Shown here one piece after another: positions 1 to 6,839 of a DNA stretch of 15,493 nt (position 1 is the stretch's first letter; each line of letters starts with the position of its first letter). Origin of the DNA: an uncultured Eubacteriales bacterium (GTDB taxonomy: Bacteria > Bacillota_A > Clostridia > Christensenellales > Aristaeellaceae); the NCBI GenBank assembly GCA_902795555.1, contig CADBLV010000007.1:1-15493 (forward strand), in the 5' to 3' direction. The notes under the pieces are model-generated. The model saw only the letters and a list, made by a program, of their open reading frames with translations. It did no database searches and was not told the origin of the DNA. The position numbers and the translations under genes are program-made.

Positions 1-364
1 ACTGGCCATAGGGATAGTCGATCTTCACGCTGTCATAGATGGTATACAGCGCATCGATGGCATCCCAGTCCAGCTGAGCGTTCTTGTATTCCAGGTTGTC
101 GTTGCGGCCCCACCAGAAGTTGAAGGAAACGCCGTCCTTGGAATCTTCGAAGCCGTCCGGCCGGGAGAATCTGCCATTCTCCTCCACAGTGTACATTTCA
201 CCCTCGATGCCATACTGCATCAGATGATAGATTTCCGGATCATTCCGCATCAGGTCATACACCATCAGGGCCCGTTCCGGATGCTTGCTCTGGGCCGCGA
301 CAGCCATCGCGCCGTGGGTAATGTTCAGCGCGATCAGATTGTTCTGCTCTTCGCCGAACCAGAT
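1..364 (-). pseudogene. 5'-truncated solute-binding protein (ABC sugar transporter, DUF3502-type C-terminus)
   Basis: The minus strand is open from about 364 to the window edge and encodes roughly 121 residues. They resemble the C-terminal part of LipO-like extracellular solute-binding proteins with a DUF3502 domain: SKHPERALMVYDLMRNDPEI, then a YGIEGEMY motif, then a conserved FNFWWGRN segment. In intact relatives (about 500 residues) this part contributes to the sugar-binding lobe of a lipoprotein outside the membrane. Here the frame is closed upstream by TAA at 368-370, and no signal peptide, start codon with ribosome binding site, or N-terminal domain is present. Sequence further upstream is AT-rich and non-homologous and carries a consensus promoter (367-395). 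The 3' end lies outside the window. I read this as a truncated remnant. An assembly join at about 365 is an equally valid explanation. Family assignment rests on motif memory, not a search. Confidence 0.6.
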
Positions 365-366
365 GT

Positions 367-395
367 ATTATAACCGACCGGCTCTGTTTTTGCAA
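367..395 (-). promoter_or_regulatory. Consensus sigma-A promoter in front of the truncated binding-protein remnant
   Basis: On the minus strand TTGCAA (390-395) is followed after exactly 17 bases by TATAAT (367-372). Transcription would start near 360, already inside the remnant of the solute-binding gene, leaving no room for its leader or ribosome binding site. The promoter therefore probably served a sequence that has been lost or rearranged, or it now makes a short non-coding or aberrant transcript. Confidence 0.55.
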
Positions 396-436
396 CATTT
401 TTCTATTTTTTCCGTTTCAGGCATTTTCCCCGCTTT

Positions 437-1234
437 TCAGATTCGGATCACATCGCCCCGGCGGGCATATCGAACATCGGAACGGCTCAGAGCCGCCTCC
501 CGGCGGGAAAGCTCTGCGTCCGTGCTTCCGGGATCATGATGGATAATCAGGAGCCGCTTCACCCCGCAGGCCTCCATCAGCCGGATTCCTTCCCCGGCGG
601 TCGAATGGCCGAAGCCTTTCTTTCCGGGATATTCCGATTCCGTATACTGACCGTCGAACAGGAGGAGGTCCGCGCCCCGGACGAACGCCTCCGTCGCGCT
701 TTCCCGCCGGCCGCTGTGTTCATAATCCGTCATGTAAACCAGGCTTTTCCCCCGGAAGGAAACCTTCAGGATCACGCAACCGTCCGGATGGCTGCCGGGC
801 ATTCCCTCAACCAGGACATCCCCCAGGGACAGGGGCAGCCGCAGCGGCTTCACGGAGACGTTCCCTGCGTAGCCGGAAAGCGCCAGAGGCCAGAACGGCG
901 GCGAATACAGCCGGTTCAGCAGGCCGTTTGCGTCCTCCCCTTCCGGAACAGGCACATAAATCTGTGTTCCGGCCCCCTTCCGCACCAGGCGGGGATACAT
1001 CCCCAGCCCAAGAAGATGATCCAGATGGAGATGGCTGAGCAGAATCACCGGATCCCGGGGAAATTCCGTCGGCGCGCCGACCAGCCCGCTTCCGCCGTCC
1101 AGAAACAGGGTTTCCTCCCCCGCCTGAACCAGATAGCAGGAGGTGGCTCCCCCGAATTCGTCAAAATCAGGTCCTTCCACGGCCATGGAGCCCCGGGCTC
1201 CCAGAACCGTCAGTTGAAAGATCTCCTCGCGCAT
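437..1234 (-). CDS. MBL-fold metallo-hydrolase
   Basis: A 265-residue cytoplasmic protein of the metallo-beta-lactamase fold. The zinc signature HxHxDH is present as SHLHLDHLLG, preceded by the strand FLDGGSGL. Downstream metal-binding positions fit the histidine in GSHPDG, the aspartate in YMTDYEHSG, and a C-terminal IIHHDPG. The N-terminus (VLGARGSM, then FGGATSCY) is typical of the phosphodiesterase-like MBL group, which hydrolyses phosphoester substrates; the substrate here cannot be told. An upstream in-frame ATG exists at 1252, but AGGAGG at 1242-1247 lies inside that extension and 7 bases before the ATG at 1234, so the later start is chosen. It is divergent from the SH3-domain gene. 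It is not adjacent to the walRK-like operon, so calling it walJ/yycJ is not justified. Confidence 0.85.
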   Translation of the reverse strand: MREEIFQLTVLGARGSMAVEGPDFDEFGGATSCYLVQAGEETLFLDGGSGLVGAPTEFPRDPVILLSHLHLDHLLGLGMYPRLVRKGAGTQIYVPVPEGEDANGLLNRLYSPPFWPLALSGYAGNVSVKPLRLPLSLGDVLVEGMPGSHPDGCVILKVSFRGKSLVYMTDYEHSGRRESATEAFVRGADLLLFDGQYTESEYPGKKGFGHSTAGEGIRLMEACGVKRLLIIHHDPGSTDAELSRREAALSRSDVRYARRGDVIRI

Positions 1235-1241
1235 CAGATGG

Positions 1242-1247
1242 CCTCCT
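1242..1247 (-). promoter_or_regulatory. Ribosome binding site deciding the MBL hydrolase start
   Basis: AGGAGG on the minus strand, 7 bases before ATG 1234. It excludes the longer frame starting at 1252, whose coding sequence would contain this site. Confidence 0.8.
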
Positions 1248-1264
1248 GACATGAATGCCGTTTT

Positions 1265-1294
1265 ATGAATCCCGACATGAATCCCGACATGAAC
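1265..1294. repeat. Short tandem direct repeat, 12-base unit
   Basis: The unit ATGAATCCCGAC occurs twice in direct succession (1265-1276 and 1277-1288), followed by the partial copy ATGAAC. A similar ATGAATGCCG lies at 1251. It sits in the 151-base gap between the divergent MBL hydrolase and SH3-protein genes. No function can be assigned. Confidence 0.6.
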
Positions 1295-1317
1295 AACGCC
1301 TGCGAATCCGCTTTTGA

Positions 1318-1347
1318 TTTACAGCAGGGGGCTGCGCATGGTACAAT
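1318..1347 (+). promoter_or_regulatory. Promoter of the SH3-domain protein gene
   Basis: TTTACA (1318-1323), an 18-base spacer, then TACAAT (1342-1347). Each hexamer differs from the sigma-A consensus at one position. Transcription would start near 1354, giving a leader of about 30 bases with the ribosome binding site GAGGAGG at 1374-1380. Confidence 0.6.
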
Positions 1348-1385
1348 AGGCTGATCCCGACAAGGTTTTCCCCGAGGAGGTCTCA

Positions 1386-2117
1386 ATGCCCATGAAGCGA
1401 TTTCGCCGCCTGATGTCCCTGCTGCTTTTCACGCTTTTTTTCGTTCCGGCGACATCGGCCTTTCCGATGCTGCCGGCGATGCCGGTTTTTTCCCCGGCCG
1501 TGGCCCGGGCGTCCTCCGTCTCCGGGCTGATCTTTCCTGCCCGGGGAACCGTCAACGCCGCCGGCGTAAACCTCCGCCGTTCCCCGCGTTCCGGCGCGGA
1601 ACGGATGGCGAAGCTGAAGGAAAACACGGCCGTGACCGTCACCGGGGAAGCCGTCGACGACGCCGGAACCCTGTGGTATGCCGTTTCCTCCGCCTGGAAA
1701 ACGGGATATATTCAGGCGGAATACCTCAGCGTGGCTGATGAAGCGCGCATTCTGGCCGCCGAAGCCTCCGGAGAAGCCGTGATGATGCGCCTGACGGTGT
1801 CCGCGGAATGTAAAGACACGGGCGGACTCGGAAAAACCTGGACCCACCTGTTTGAAATCAACGGTCTCAAGACGTCCGGAAAGGGACTGATTCTCACGCT
1901 GGCCCCGGATGTCCCCTTCTCCCTCTTTGTCCGCTCCAAAAGCAAAAGCGCCAGGGCCCAGGCCGCCGGCGAAGATCAGACACTGTATACGCCCAATGCT
2001 GCGGAAATCGCAAACGGGTTCACCGTCGTCCGGAGCGTCACCGCCGTCAATAAAAACGGCAGGGAAGCGGTGTGGACAGTGACGTTTACCTTCGAGCCCG
2101 TCGGTGCGCATCGGTAA
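1386..2117 (+). CDS. Secreted protein with bacterial SH3 domain
   Basis: A 243-residue protein with a basic start and a hydrophobic segment (about residues 10-26) that reads as a signal peptide, so it is probably exported. A bacterial SH3 (SH3b) domain spans about residues 53-116: GTVNAAGVNLRRSPRSG, then VTVTGEAVDDAGTLWYAV and a closing TGYIQAEYLSV. SH3b domains usually bind peptidoglycan or modulate cell-wall enzymes. The remaining C-terminal half (about 120-243) is beta-rich, shows no catalytic motif, and I do not recognise it. GAGGAGG (1374-1380) lies 5 bases before the first ATG and 11 before the second at 1392, so 1386 is preferred. It has its own promoter and converges with the gene ending at 2124, with only six bases between the stop codons. 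Confidence 0.75.
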   Translation: MPMKRFRRLMSLLLFTLFFVPATSAFPMLPAMPVFSPAVARASSVSGLIFPARGTVNAAGVNLRRSPRSGAERMAKLKENTAVTVTGEAVDDAGTLWYAVSSAWKTGYIQAEYLSVADEARILAAEASGEAVMMRLTVSAECKDTGGLGKTWTHLFEINGLKTSGKGLILTLAPDVPFSLFVRSKSKSARAQAAGEDQTLYTPNAAEIANGFTVVRSVTAVNKNGREAVWTVTFTFEPVGAHR

Positions 2118-2123
2118 CGATCC

Positions 2124-2792
2124 TCAGTCTCCGGCCTGCCCCTTCCCCCGCGCGTCGGAGAATCGGAACGGATAGGTCTTGAAGGCAGGATCCTCCGGCG
2201 GCTGATTTCTGAAAAACGTCATCACGCCCTGGCTTCCCACAGAATCATACAGCGGGCGGAAATCGGTTTTATTCCCTTCCGGAATCATCATCACATAGCT
2301 GGAACGGATCTCCTTCACCCGGCCGGCGATATGCCGGAGGGCCAGGTTCCGATCCGGATAGGAAACGGTTTCAAAAAAGAAAAATCCACAGTCATTCCAG
2401 AATTTCCGCGCAACCAGGATGTCCGATTTGGGTCGGGAGGGATCCAGGCCGCAGGCTGTTCCGAAATGAACAACAATCCCGCGTTTCGCCAGGGCGTCCA
2501 TCATCGGTCTGGCTGTCGCGGTCAGATAGGCCGTGTGCCGGTCTGTATAGCGGGGCATCGCACTGACGGTTCGATACAGGTCGTTCACCGCCGTGCCGAC
2601 AAGGCGGCAGAATTCCTCCGGTGTTCCGGAAAAATCCCGGATGAACCGGTTCACCGCCTCGCTCATCCGGGCATAGAGCTCCTTCCGGGTTTCTGCCTGC
2701 AGCTTTGCGATTTCCTCCGCGTTGCGGGCCACCGCGCGGCCGGAGAAATCGAAATACTGCCACAGCTGTCTGCATTCCCACCCACCGATCAT
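2124..2792 (-). CDS. Unrecognised protein, last gene of esterase operon
   Basis: A 222-residue protein I cannot assign to a family. No signal peptide or membrane segment is visible. The first 100 residues look mainly helical (NAEEIAKLQAETRKELYARM). The second half has alternating strands and helices (IVVHFGTACGLDP; SSYVMMIPEGNK; GVMTFF), suggesting an alpha/beta fold. The acidic and basic residues in RPKSDILVARKF and SYPDRNLALRHI could be active-site candidates, but this is speculation. The frame stays open upstream to 2930 inside the esterase gene. ATG 2792 is chosen because AAAGGTG lies 6 bases before it and the esterase stop (2804-2806) is just 11 bases upstream. The close spacing implies co-transcription and translational coupling with the esterase. 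Confidence 0.65.
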   Translation of the reverse strand: MIGGWECRQLWQYFDFSGRAVARNAEEIAKLQAETRKELYARMSEAVNRFIRDFSGTPEEFCRLVGTAVNDLYRTVSAMPRYTDRHTAYLTATARPMMDALAKRGIVVHFGTACGLDPSRPKSDILVARKFWNDCGFFFFETVSYPDRNLALRHIAGRVKEIRSSYVMMIPEGNKTDFRPLYDSVGSQGVMTFFRNQPPEDPAFKTYPFRFSDARGKGQAGD

Positions 2793-2803
2793 CGAAATCA
2801 CCT

Positions 2804-3796
2804 TTATTTGATCACATTCTCCTGAATCCAGCAATCCGCGAGGCTCGGCCACACCGCCGCCTCCCGGACCGGAATATGCTGAAACTGCATCTTCGGCGGA
2901 TCCTCCGGATGCAGGAAGGGAGCGAACCACCCTTCTATAGCGGGCGGCAGGGTGACCTTTCCGGCCTTGACCGCCTCGGCGGTTTTCCAGTTCTGCTCCT
3001 GCGTATAAGGCTCGCCCAGCTCCCCCTTTGCCCAGACCTCGTTGGACAAAGACAGCCCATGCTGCCCCTTCGGGAACACATGATGCGCAAAAGGAATGCC
3101 GGCCGCTTTCAGGGCTTCGGCCATCAGATAGCTGTTTTCCACGGGCACCGATTCATCCGTTGCCGTCTGCCAGAGGAAGATCGGCGGCGTCTGCGCGTTC
3201 ACCTGCTTCTCCAGGCTCATTTCCTCGATTTCCTCGGGGGAGGCGTCCGCGCCGAGCAGAGCGACAAAGGATTCCCGATGAGCAAAAGGACCGGAGGTGA
3301 TCACCGGATAGGACAGAATCGCGCCGTCCGGCCGGTTGGAAATCTCCGCGTAATCCGGATTTCCGTCGGAAACCCGGTCCCAGAACACGCAAAGCGAACC
3401 GCACAGGTGTCCGCCGGCGGAAAAGCCGATGAGCACCACTCCCTCCGGATCGATCCGCCAGGCATCGGCGTTCTTCCGAAGCACCCGCACCATGCGGGAA
3501 AGATCCATCAGGGGCTGCTTCTTCAGGGGCACAACATCGGCGCAGTTGGCCGTATAGGTCCCGACCGCGGCGTGATATCCCTTCTCGTAGAAGCACTGGG
3601 CCACGATGCCCGCCTCCGAGGGGGAGACATATCGATAAGCCCCGCCGGGAATCACCAGGACGCAGGGGCGGCGCTCTTCGCCGGGGTGCAGATAAAGCCG
3701 AAGGTTCGGCTGAAAGCCGAATGCGGCAGGCCAGGTATATTCCCCTTCCTGCCAGATGTTCACCCGCACAGGGCTGTCGCAGGCTGCATCCGTCAT
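2804..3796 (-). CDS. Alpha/beta-hydrolase, carbohydrate-esterase-like
   Basis: A 330-residue alpha/beta hydrolase of the HSL/acetyl-xylan-esterase type. The oxyanion-hole motif is PGGAYRY (near residue 50). The nucleophile elbow is GFSAGGHL, with serine in GxSxG. The acid is the aspartate in TATDESVPVENS, and the histidine is in GQHGLSL, so the catalytic triad is complete and in order. There is no signal peptide, so it probably acts in the cytoplasm on short acyl esters, for example acetylated sugars or oligosaccharides. That substrate is inferred from family resemblance. Its ATG overlaps the stop of the upstream gene (ATGA, 3793-3796), a sign of translational coupling. A C-terminal extension of about 60 residues after the catalytic histidine region is unassigned. 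Confidence 0.85.
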   Translation of the reverse strand: MTDAACDSPVRVNIWQEGEYTWPAAFGFQPNLRLYLHPGEERRPCVLVIPGGAYRYVSPSEAGIVAQCFYEKGYHAAVGTYTANCADVVPLKKQPLMDLSRMVRVLRKNADAWRIDPEGVVLIGFSAGGHLCGSLCVFWDRVSDGNPDYAEISNRPDGAILSYPVITSGPFAHRESFVALLGADASPEEIEEMSLEKQVNAQTPPIFLWQTATDESVPVENSYLMAEALKAAGIPFAHHVFPKGQHGLSLSNEVWAKGELGEPYTQEQNWKTAEAVKAGKVTLPPAIEGWFAPFLHPEDPPKMQFQHIPVREAAVWPSLADCWIQENVIK

Positions 3797-4260
3797 TTTC
3801 CGGCTCCCTCCGCGGGCACAAAGGCAGTCCCGTCAATGCCTTCGTCCTCGTCCCGCCAGCAGAGATTGCCTTCGTCGTCGAAGGTAAACTCAGCGTTCAC
3901 CTCGTCGTTTTCCGTCTCTGAGGAGAGCAGATCGCCGCCGGCGCTTAAGGTCTGCCGGCTTTTGACGCCGTATCCGTAGAGCGCTTCGTTATCCTCGTCA
4001 TAATTCCCGTTCAGCGTCCAGGAAACCTTCTCTGTCGCGCCGGTCGTCCAGGTGATCGTAATGTCGAAATACTCTTCCAGTTTGACGATCTCAATCACGA
4101 TCGTCTGCTCCGTGTCCTCCGGAAGCTCGAAGGCGCCGGACAGGGTCTCGGGCGTCGCAGTCCAAAGGCCCACAAAACGATCTCCCGTCACCTCCGCGCC
4201 GGCGGCGCAAACCCACAGCGCCGTAAACAGCGCCAGCGTTAAAGCAATGATTTTTTTCAT
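3793..4260 (-). CDS. Small secreted acidic protein, function unknown
   Basis: A 155-residue protein with a clear Sec signal peptide: MKKIIALTLALF, hydrophobic core, and probable cleavage after AGA near residue 22. The mature part is acidic and beta-rich (VGLWTATPETL; FDITITWTTG; EFTFDDEGNLCWRDEDEG), like small lipocalin-like or META-like secreted domains, but no family can be named with confidence. AAGGAAGGG lies about 7 bases before the ATG. It is the first gene of a three-gene operon and overlaps the esterase by four bases. Confidence 0.7.
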   Translation of the reverse strand: MKKIIALTLALFTALWVCAAGAEVTGDRFVGLWTATPETLSGAFELPEDTEQTIVIEIVKLEEYFDITITWTTGATEKVSWTLNGNYDEDNEALYGYGVKSRQTLSAGGDLLSSETENDEVNAEFTFDDEGNLCWRDEDEGIDGTAFVPAEGAGK

Positions 4261-4299
4261 GCCAGTTCCCTTCCTTCTGATGGATTCTTCTTCCTGTCC

Positions 4300-4328
4300 A
4301 CTTTATCATAATTTGCCCCATTCTTCAA
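4300..4328 (-). promoter_or_regulatory. Candidate promoter of the secreted protein/esterase operon
   Basis: On the minus strand TTGAAG (4323-4328), a 17-base spacer, then TAAAGT (4300-4305). Each hexamer has four of six consensus positions. It lies about 40 bases before the ATG at 4260 and is divergent from the HAD gene promoter. Confidence 0.35.
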
Positions 4329-4345
4329 GACTTCATTGTTTTTCC

Positions 4346-4374
4346 TTGTCATTTATTCCCGAAATCGGTATAAT
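4346..4374 (+). promoter_or_regulatory. Strong promoter of the HAD-deacetylase operon
   Basis: TTGTCA (4346-4351), a 17-base spacer, then TATAAT (4369-4374). This is near-perfect sigma-A consensus with optimal spacing. Transcription would start near 4381, giving a leader of about 25 bases that carries the ribosome binding site. Confidence 0.8.
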
Positions 4375-4390
4375 AACTCCAGCAATGTGC

Positions 4391-4398
4391 AAAGGAGG
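4391..4398 (+). promoter_or_regulatory. Ribosome binding site deciding the HAD hydrolase start
   Basis: AAAGGAGG lies one base before the in-frame ATG at 4400 and 7 bases before ATG 4406. Only the second spacing is workable, so translation is placed at 4406. Confidence 0.8.
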
Positions 4399-4405
4399 AA
4401 TGGAT

Positions 4406-5260
4406 ATGATCCCATCCCGCTTTCTGTTAGGTGTTGATTCCGACGGCACCGCCTTCGACAGCGTCAATCCCAAGCATCTGGAAGCGTTTATCCCCGCGGC
4501 GCTTGAAATCTGGAGCATGGACGGGGAGGTTTCCGAAAAATTCATCGAGATTTACAAAGAGATCAATCTTTTTTCCAACCTGAGAGGCACCAATCGTTTT
4601 CCCGCCCTGTTGGAAACCTTTGAGCGGCTGGAGCAATGCTTCCCGGAGGTTCCGGATCTGCCCGACCTTCAGCCTCTGCGGAATTTTGTGGCCGGCGCCT
4701 CCCGATATTCCACTTCTTCCCTGCAGGAATGGATGACGAAGCATCCCAGCTCCGAGCTGAGCAGGGTGCTGGCCTGGTCCATCCGCTCAAACGTGCTGAT
4801 TGCCCGCGCCTGCGAGGGGCTGATGCCCTATGACGGCGTGAAGGACGCCCTGAAGGCCGCCGGGAAAAGCGCCGCTGTGGCCGTCATTTCCGCGGCCAGC
4901 CGGGAAGAATTGGAAAAAGACTGGGTGTTCGGCGGCCTCATGCGGCATGTTGACATCCTGATGGGCCAGGAGGACGGCCCGAAGGCGGAACAGCTGAAAA
5001 AGGCCATGACCCTGAGCGGCGCCACGCAGGCGCTGATGGTCGGAGATGCCAATCAGGATCTCGTCGCCGCCCGGGAGGCTGACATCCGGTTCTATCCGAT
5101 CATCCCCGGAAAGGAAGCGGAATGCTGGCGGCAGTTCCGGGAGGATGTGCTTCCCCTGTTTCTGGAAGGAAAATACGGCCCGGCGCAGGAAGCTGAATAC
5201 ACCGCCTGCCTTCAGGAAGCCGTGCGGCAGGGAAACAGCCCGGCGGAGGAAGGCACATGA
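4406..5260 (+). CDS. HAD-superfamily hydrolase
   Basis: A 284-residue cytoplasmic HAD phosphatase. Motif I is VDSDGTAFDS, with nucleophile aspartate and general acid in DxD near residues 11-13. Motif II is the serine in VISAASREEL, motif III the lysine in EDGPKAEQL, and motif IV MVGDANQDLVAA. A long helical insert (about residues 30-150) between motifs I and II is the cap domain that would set substrate choice; the substrate cannot be read from sequence. Length is normal for C1-capped members. The frame is open far upstream (to 4052) but the promoter and ribosome binding site fix the start at 4406. The stop overlaps the start of the deacetylase gene (ATGA, 5257-5260), so the two are translated together. 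A shared role in envelope carbohydrate metabolism is plausible but inferred only from that linkage. Confidence 0.85.
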   Translation: MIPSRFLLGVDSDGTAFDSVNPKHLEAFIPAALEIWSMDGEVSEKFIEIYKEINLFSNLRGTNRFPALLETFERLEQCFPEVPDLPDLQPLRNFVAGASRYSTSSLQEWMTKHPSSELSRVLAWSIRSNVLIARACEGLMPYDGVKDALKAAGKSAAVAVISAASREELEKDWVFGGLMRHVDILMGQEDGPKAEQLKKAMTLSGATQALMVGDANQDLVAAREADIRFYPIIPGKEAECWRQFREDVLPLFLEGKYGPAQEAEYTACLQEAVRQGNSPAEEGT

Positions 5261-6642
5261 CCAGACGATCGCGTCGAATGATTCTGTCTGCCCTGGTCGC
5301 GGCCCTGCTGGCGGTTCTGCCGGTTTTTTCGCTGTCGCCCCTGCTGAGCAGCTTCGCCGCAGCGGAGCCGATCAGAGACTGTCACAGGGTGACCAACACC
5401 TATCGGGACACTAGGGCCGCCAATGGCTCCGTCGTCCGGCTGTGGCAGGCTGAAACCGCCCTGGATTCCGTTTCGGAAGAAGTAAACAGCCTCGCAAAGG
5501 CTTTCGCGGAGGAAATGGGCGCCGATCTGCCCGCCGCCGCCAACAACACCAACGGCAGCAGCCGCCTGGATGTGGAAATCCGATACAGCCGGACCGGCCT
5601 CAGCTGGCTTTCCTTCCTGATTCAGGCCCGCACCAGCTATCACAGGGATCTGACATCTCAGCAGTTTACCACCCGGACCTATAACATGGAAACCGGGCAG
5701 CGCATTACGCTGACAGACATTTTCGGAGATGACGTGGACGCCTGGAACCTGCTGGAGGAGCGGGTGCGGGAGACGCTGAGCAGCTACTGGCCGGACGAGG
5801 AACCCGATCCCGCCAGGCTGAATGCCCTGTGCACCCCGGGGGCCCTGGCCGAGGCGGAATTCACCCTGCACGGCATGAGTCTGGTGCTGCATTATCCTGC
5901 CTCCGCGCTGTATGAAGGACATCAGACCCTGATGGAGGTTCCCCTGTATTATCCGGAGATTCGGGAATATATGACGCCGGAAGCGGACCGGGAAACCGAC
6001 AACCTGCAGTATTATAAAACCTGTGCCCTCACCTTTGATGACGGCCCCGTGAACACGAACACGGCCAATGTCCTCACCTCCCTGATGGAGGCCGGCGCCC
6101 GGGGCACCTTCTTCGCCATCGGGAACCGGATGGAGGAATACTACTGGCTGATCCAGCGCGAGCACGACGAAGGTCACGCCGTGGCCAGCCACAACTGGCA
6201 TCACGGAGACGTCCGGGATGTGTCCGCATCGCAGCTGGCCGCCATGCCGGCCAAGGTCAACGCCGCCCTGAACAAAGTCATCGGCATCCCGGTTCGATAC
6301 AACCGGGTTCCGGGAGGGCTGTATCCCAAAATGGTCAGTGCCGGCGTAGACTGGGCGCTGATCCAGTGGAGCCTGGACACCTATGACTGGCGGGGCATCA
6401 GTTCAGCCGCCGTCATGAGCAAGGTGCGCAACAAGCTTCAGGACGGAGATATCATCCTCTGCCACGACATCAAGCCCAACACGGCCGAATCCGCCAAACG
6501 GATTGCCCGATATGCCGAGGAATCGGGATATCTGCTGCTGACCATTGATGAGCTCTTCGCCAAGGACGGCGTCAAGCTGGAATCCGGATCCGTTTACTAT
6601 CGCTGCACCGAAGGAGATACTTCCAAGCGGAGTGATCCGTAA
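5257..6642 (+). CDS. PdaC-like polysaccharide deacetylase (DUF3298-like + NodB/CE4)
   Basis: A 461-residue exported protein. A basic start and hydrophobic segment (residues 9-30) form a signal peptide or membrane anchor. Residues about 100-235 resemble the DUF3298/RsiV-like domain found in Bacillus PdaC (TYNMETGQRITLTDIF, ending EVPLYYPEI). Residues about 252-440 are the NodB/CE4 catalytic domain with all five motifs: TFDDGP (259-264, catalytic base D261 and metal ligand D262), SHNWHHGD (ligands H312 and H316), RVPGG (R350), LDTYDW (D374, D377), and LCHDI (H403). PdaC-type enzymes remove N-acetyl groups from peptidoglycan outside the cell, giving lysozyme resistance. Peptidoglycan as substrate here is inferred from the domain order. 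It starts within the stop codon of the HAD gene and is followed by inverted repeats at 6737 and 6800. Confidence 0.85.
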   Translation: MTRRSRRMILSALVAALLAVLPVFSLSPLLSSFAAAEPIRDCHRVTNTYRDTRAANGSVVRLWQAETALDSVSEEVNSLAKAFAEEMGADLPAAANNTNGSSRLDVEIRYSRTGLSWLSFLIQARTSYHRDLTSQQFTTRTYNMETGQRITLTDIFGDDVDAWNLLEERVRETLSSYWPDEEPDPARLNALCTPGALAEAEFTLHGMSLVLHYPASALYEGHQTLMEVPLYYPEIREYMTPEADRETDNLQYYKTCALTFDDGPVNTNTANVLTSLMEAGARGTFFAIGNRMEEYYWLIQREHDEGHAVASHNWHHGDVRDVSASQLAAMPAKVNAALNKVIGIPVRYNRVPGGLYPKMVSAGVDWALIQWSLDTYDWRGISSAAVMSKVRNKLQDGDIILCHDIKPNTAESAKRIARYAEESGYLLLTIDELFAKDGVKLESGSVYYRCTEGDTSKRSDP

Positions 6643-6736
6643 TCTCCGCCGCAATCCCCTTTTCGCTTTGCTGCGGAAGGCATCGGTGAGGGTCGACAGC
6701 GCAGGAATTGCGAATGATTTCACGAAGGTTTCAAAG

Positions 6737-6768
6737 AAGGCGCCGCCGGAATTTTCCGGCGGCGCCTT
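6737..6768. repeat. Long GC-rich perfect inverted repeat
   Basis: Arms of 15 bases (6737-6751 and 6754-6768) match perfectly around a two-base centre. The structure contains GGCGCCGCCGG. It lies between the convergent deacetylase and HtrA genes. Neither side has a clear T-run (minus side reads CTTTG), so it may block or stabilise mRNA 3' ends rather than act as a classical terminator. Confidence 0.65.
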
Positions 6769-6799
6769 GTGATGAATCCGCGTTGTTTATGCCGTTCTC

Positions 6800-6836
6800 C
6801 GAGCCGGCCTCCGTCTCAGGCGCCGGCTCGCTTTTG
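6800..6836 (+). terminator. Terminator of the HAD-deacetylase operon
   Basis: A nine-base stem CGAGCCGGC (6800-6808) pairs with GCCGGCTCG (6822-6830) and is followed by CTTTTG. The T-run is short (four) but the stem is all strong pairs. It ends just before the HtrA stop codon (6840-6842), so it serves the plus strand. Confidence 0.6.
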
Positions 6837-6839
6837 TGC

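Noticed and set aside
536..1249. A 237-codon plus-strand frame antisense to the MBL hydrolase
   Set aside because: The minus strand has the zinc motif and ribosome binding site; this frame has neither.
2705..3979. A 424-codon plus-strand open frame antisense to the esterase gene
   Set aside because: The opposite strand encodes a complete alpha/beta hydrolase with catalytic triad. This frame shows no family motif.
5212..6204. A 330-codon minus-strand frame antisense to the deacetylase gene
   Set aside because: It overlaps the CE4 enzyme with all five motifs, has no start signals, and its composition is shadow-like.
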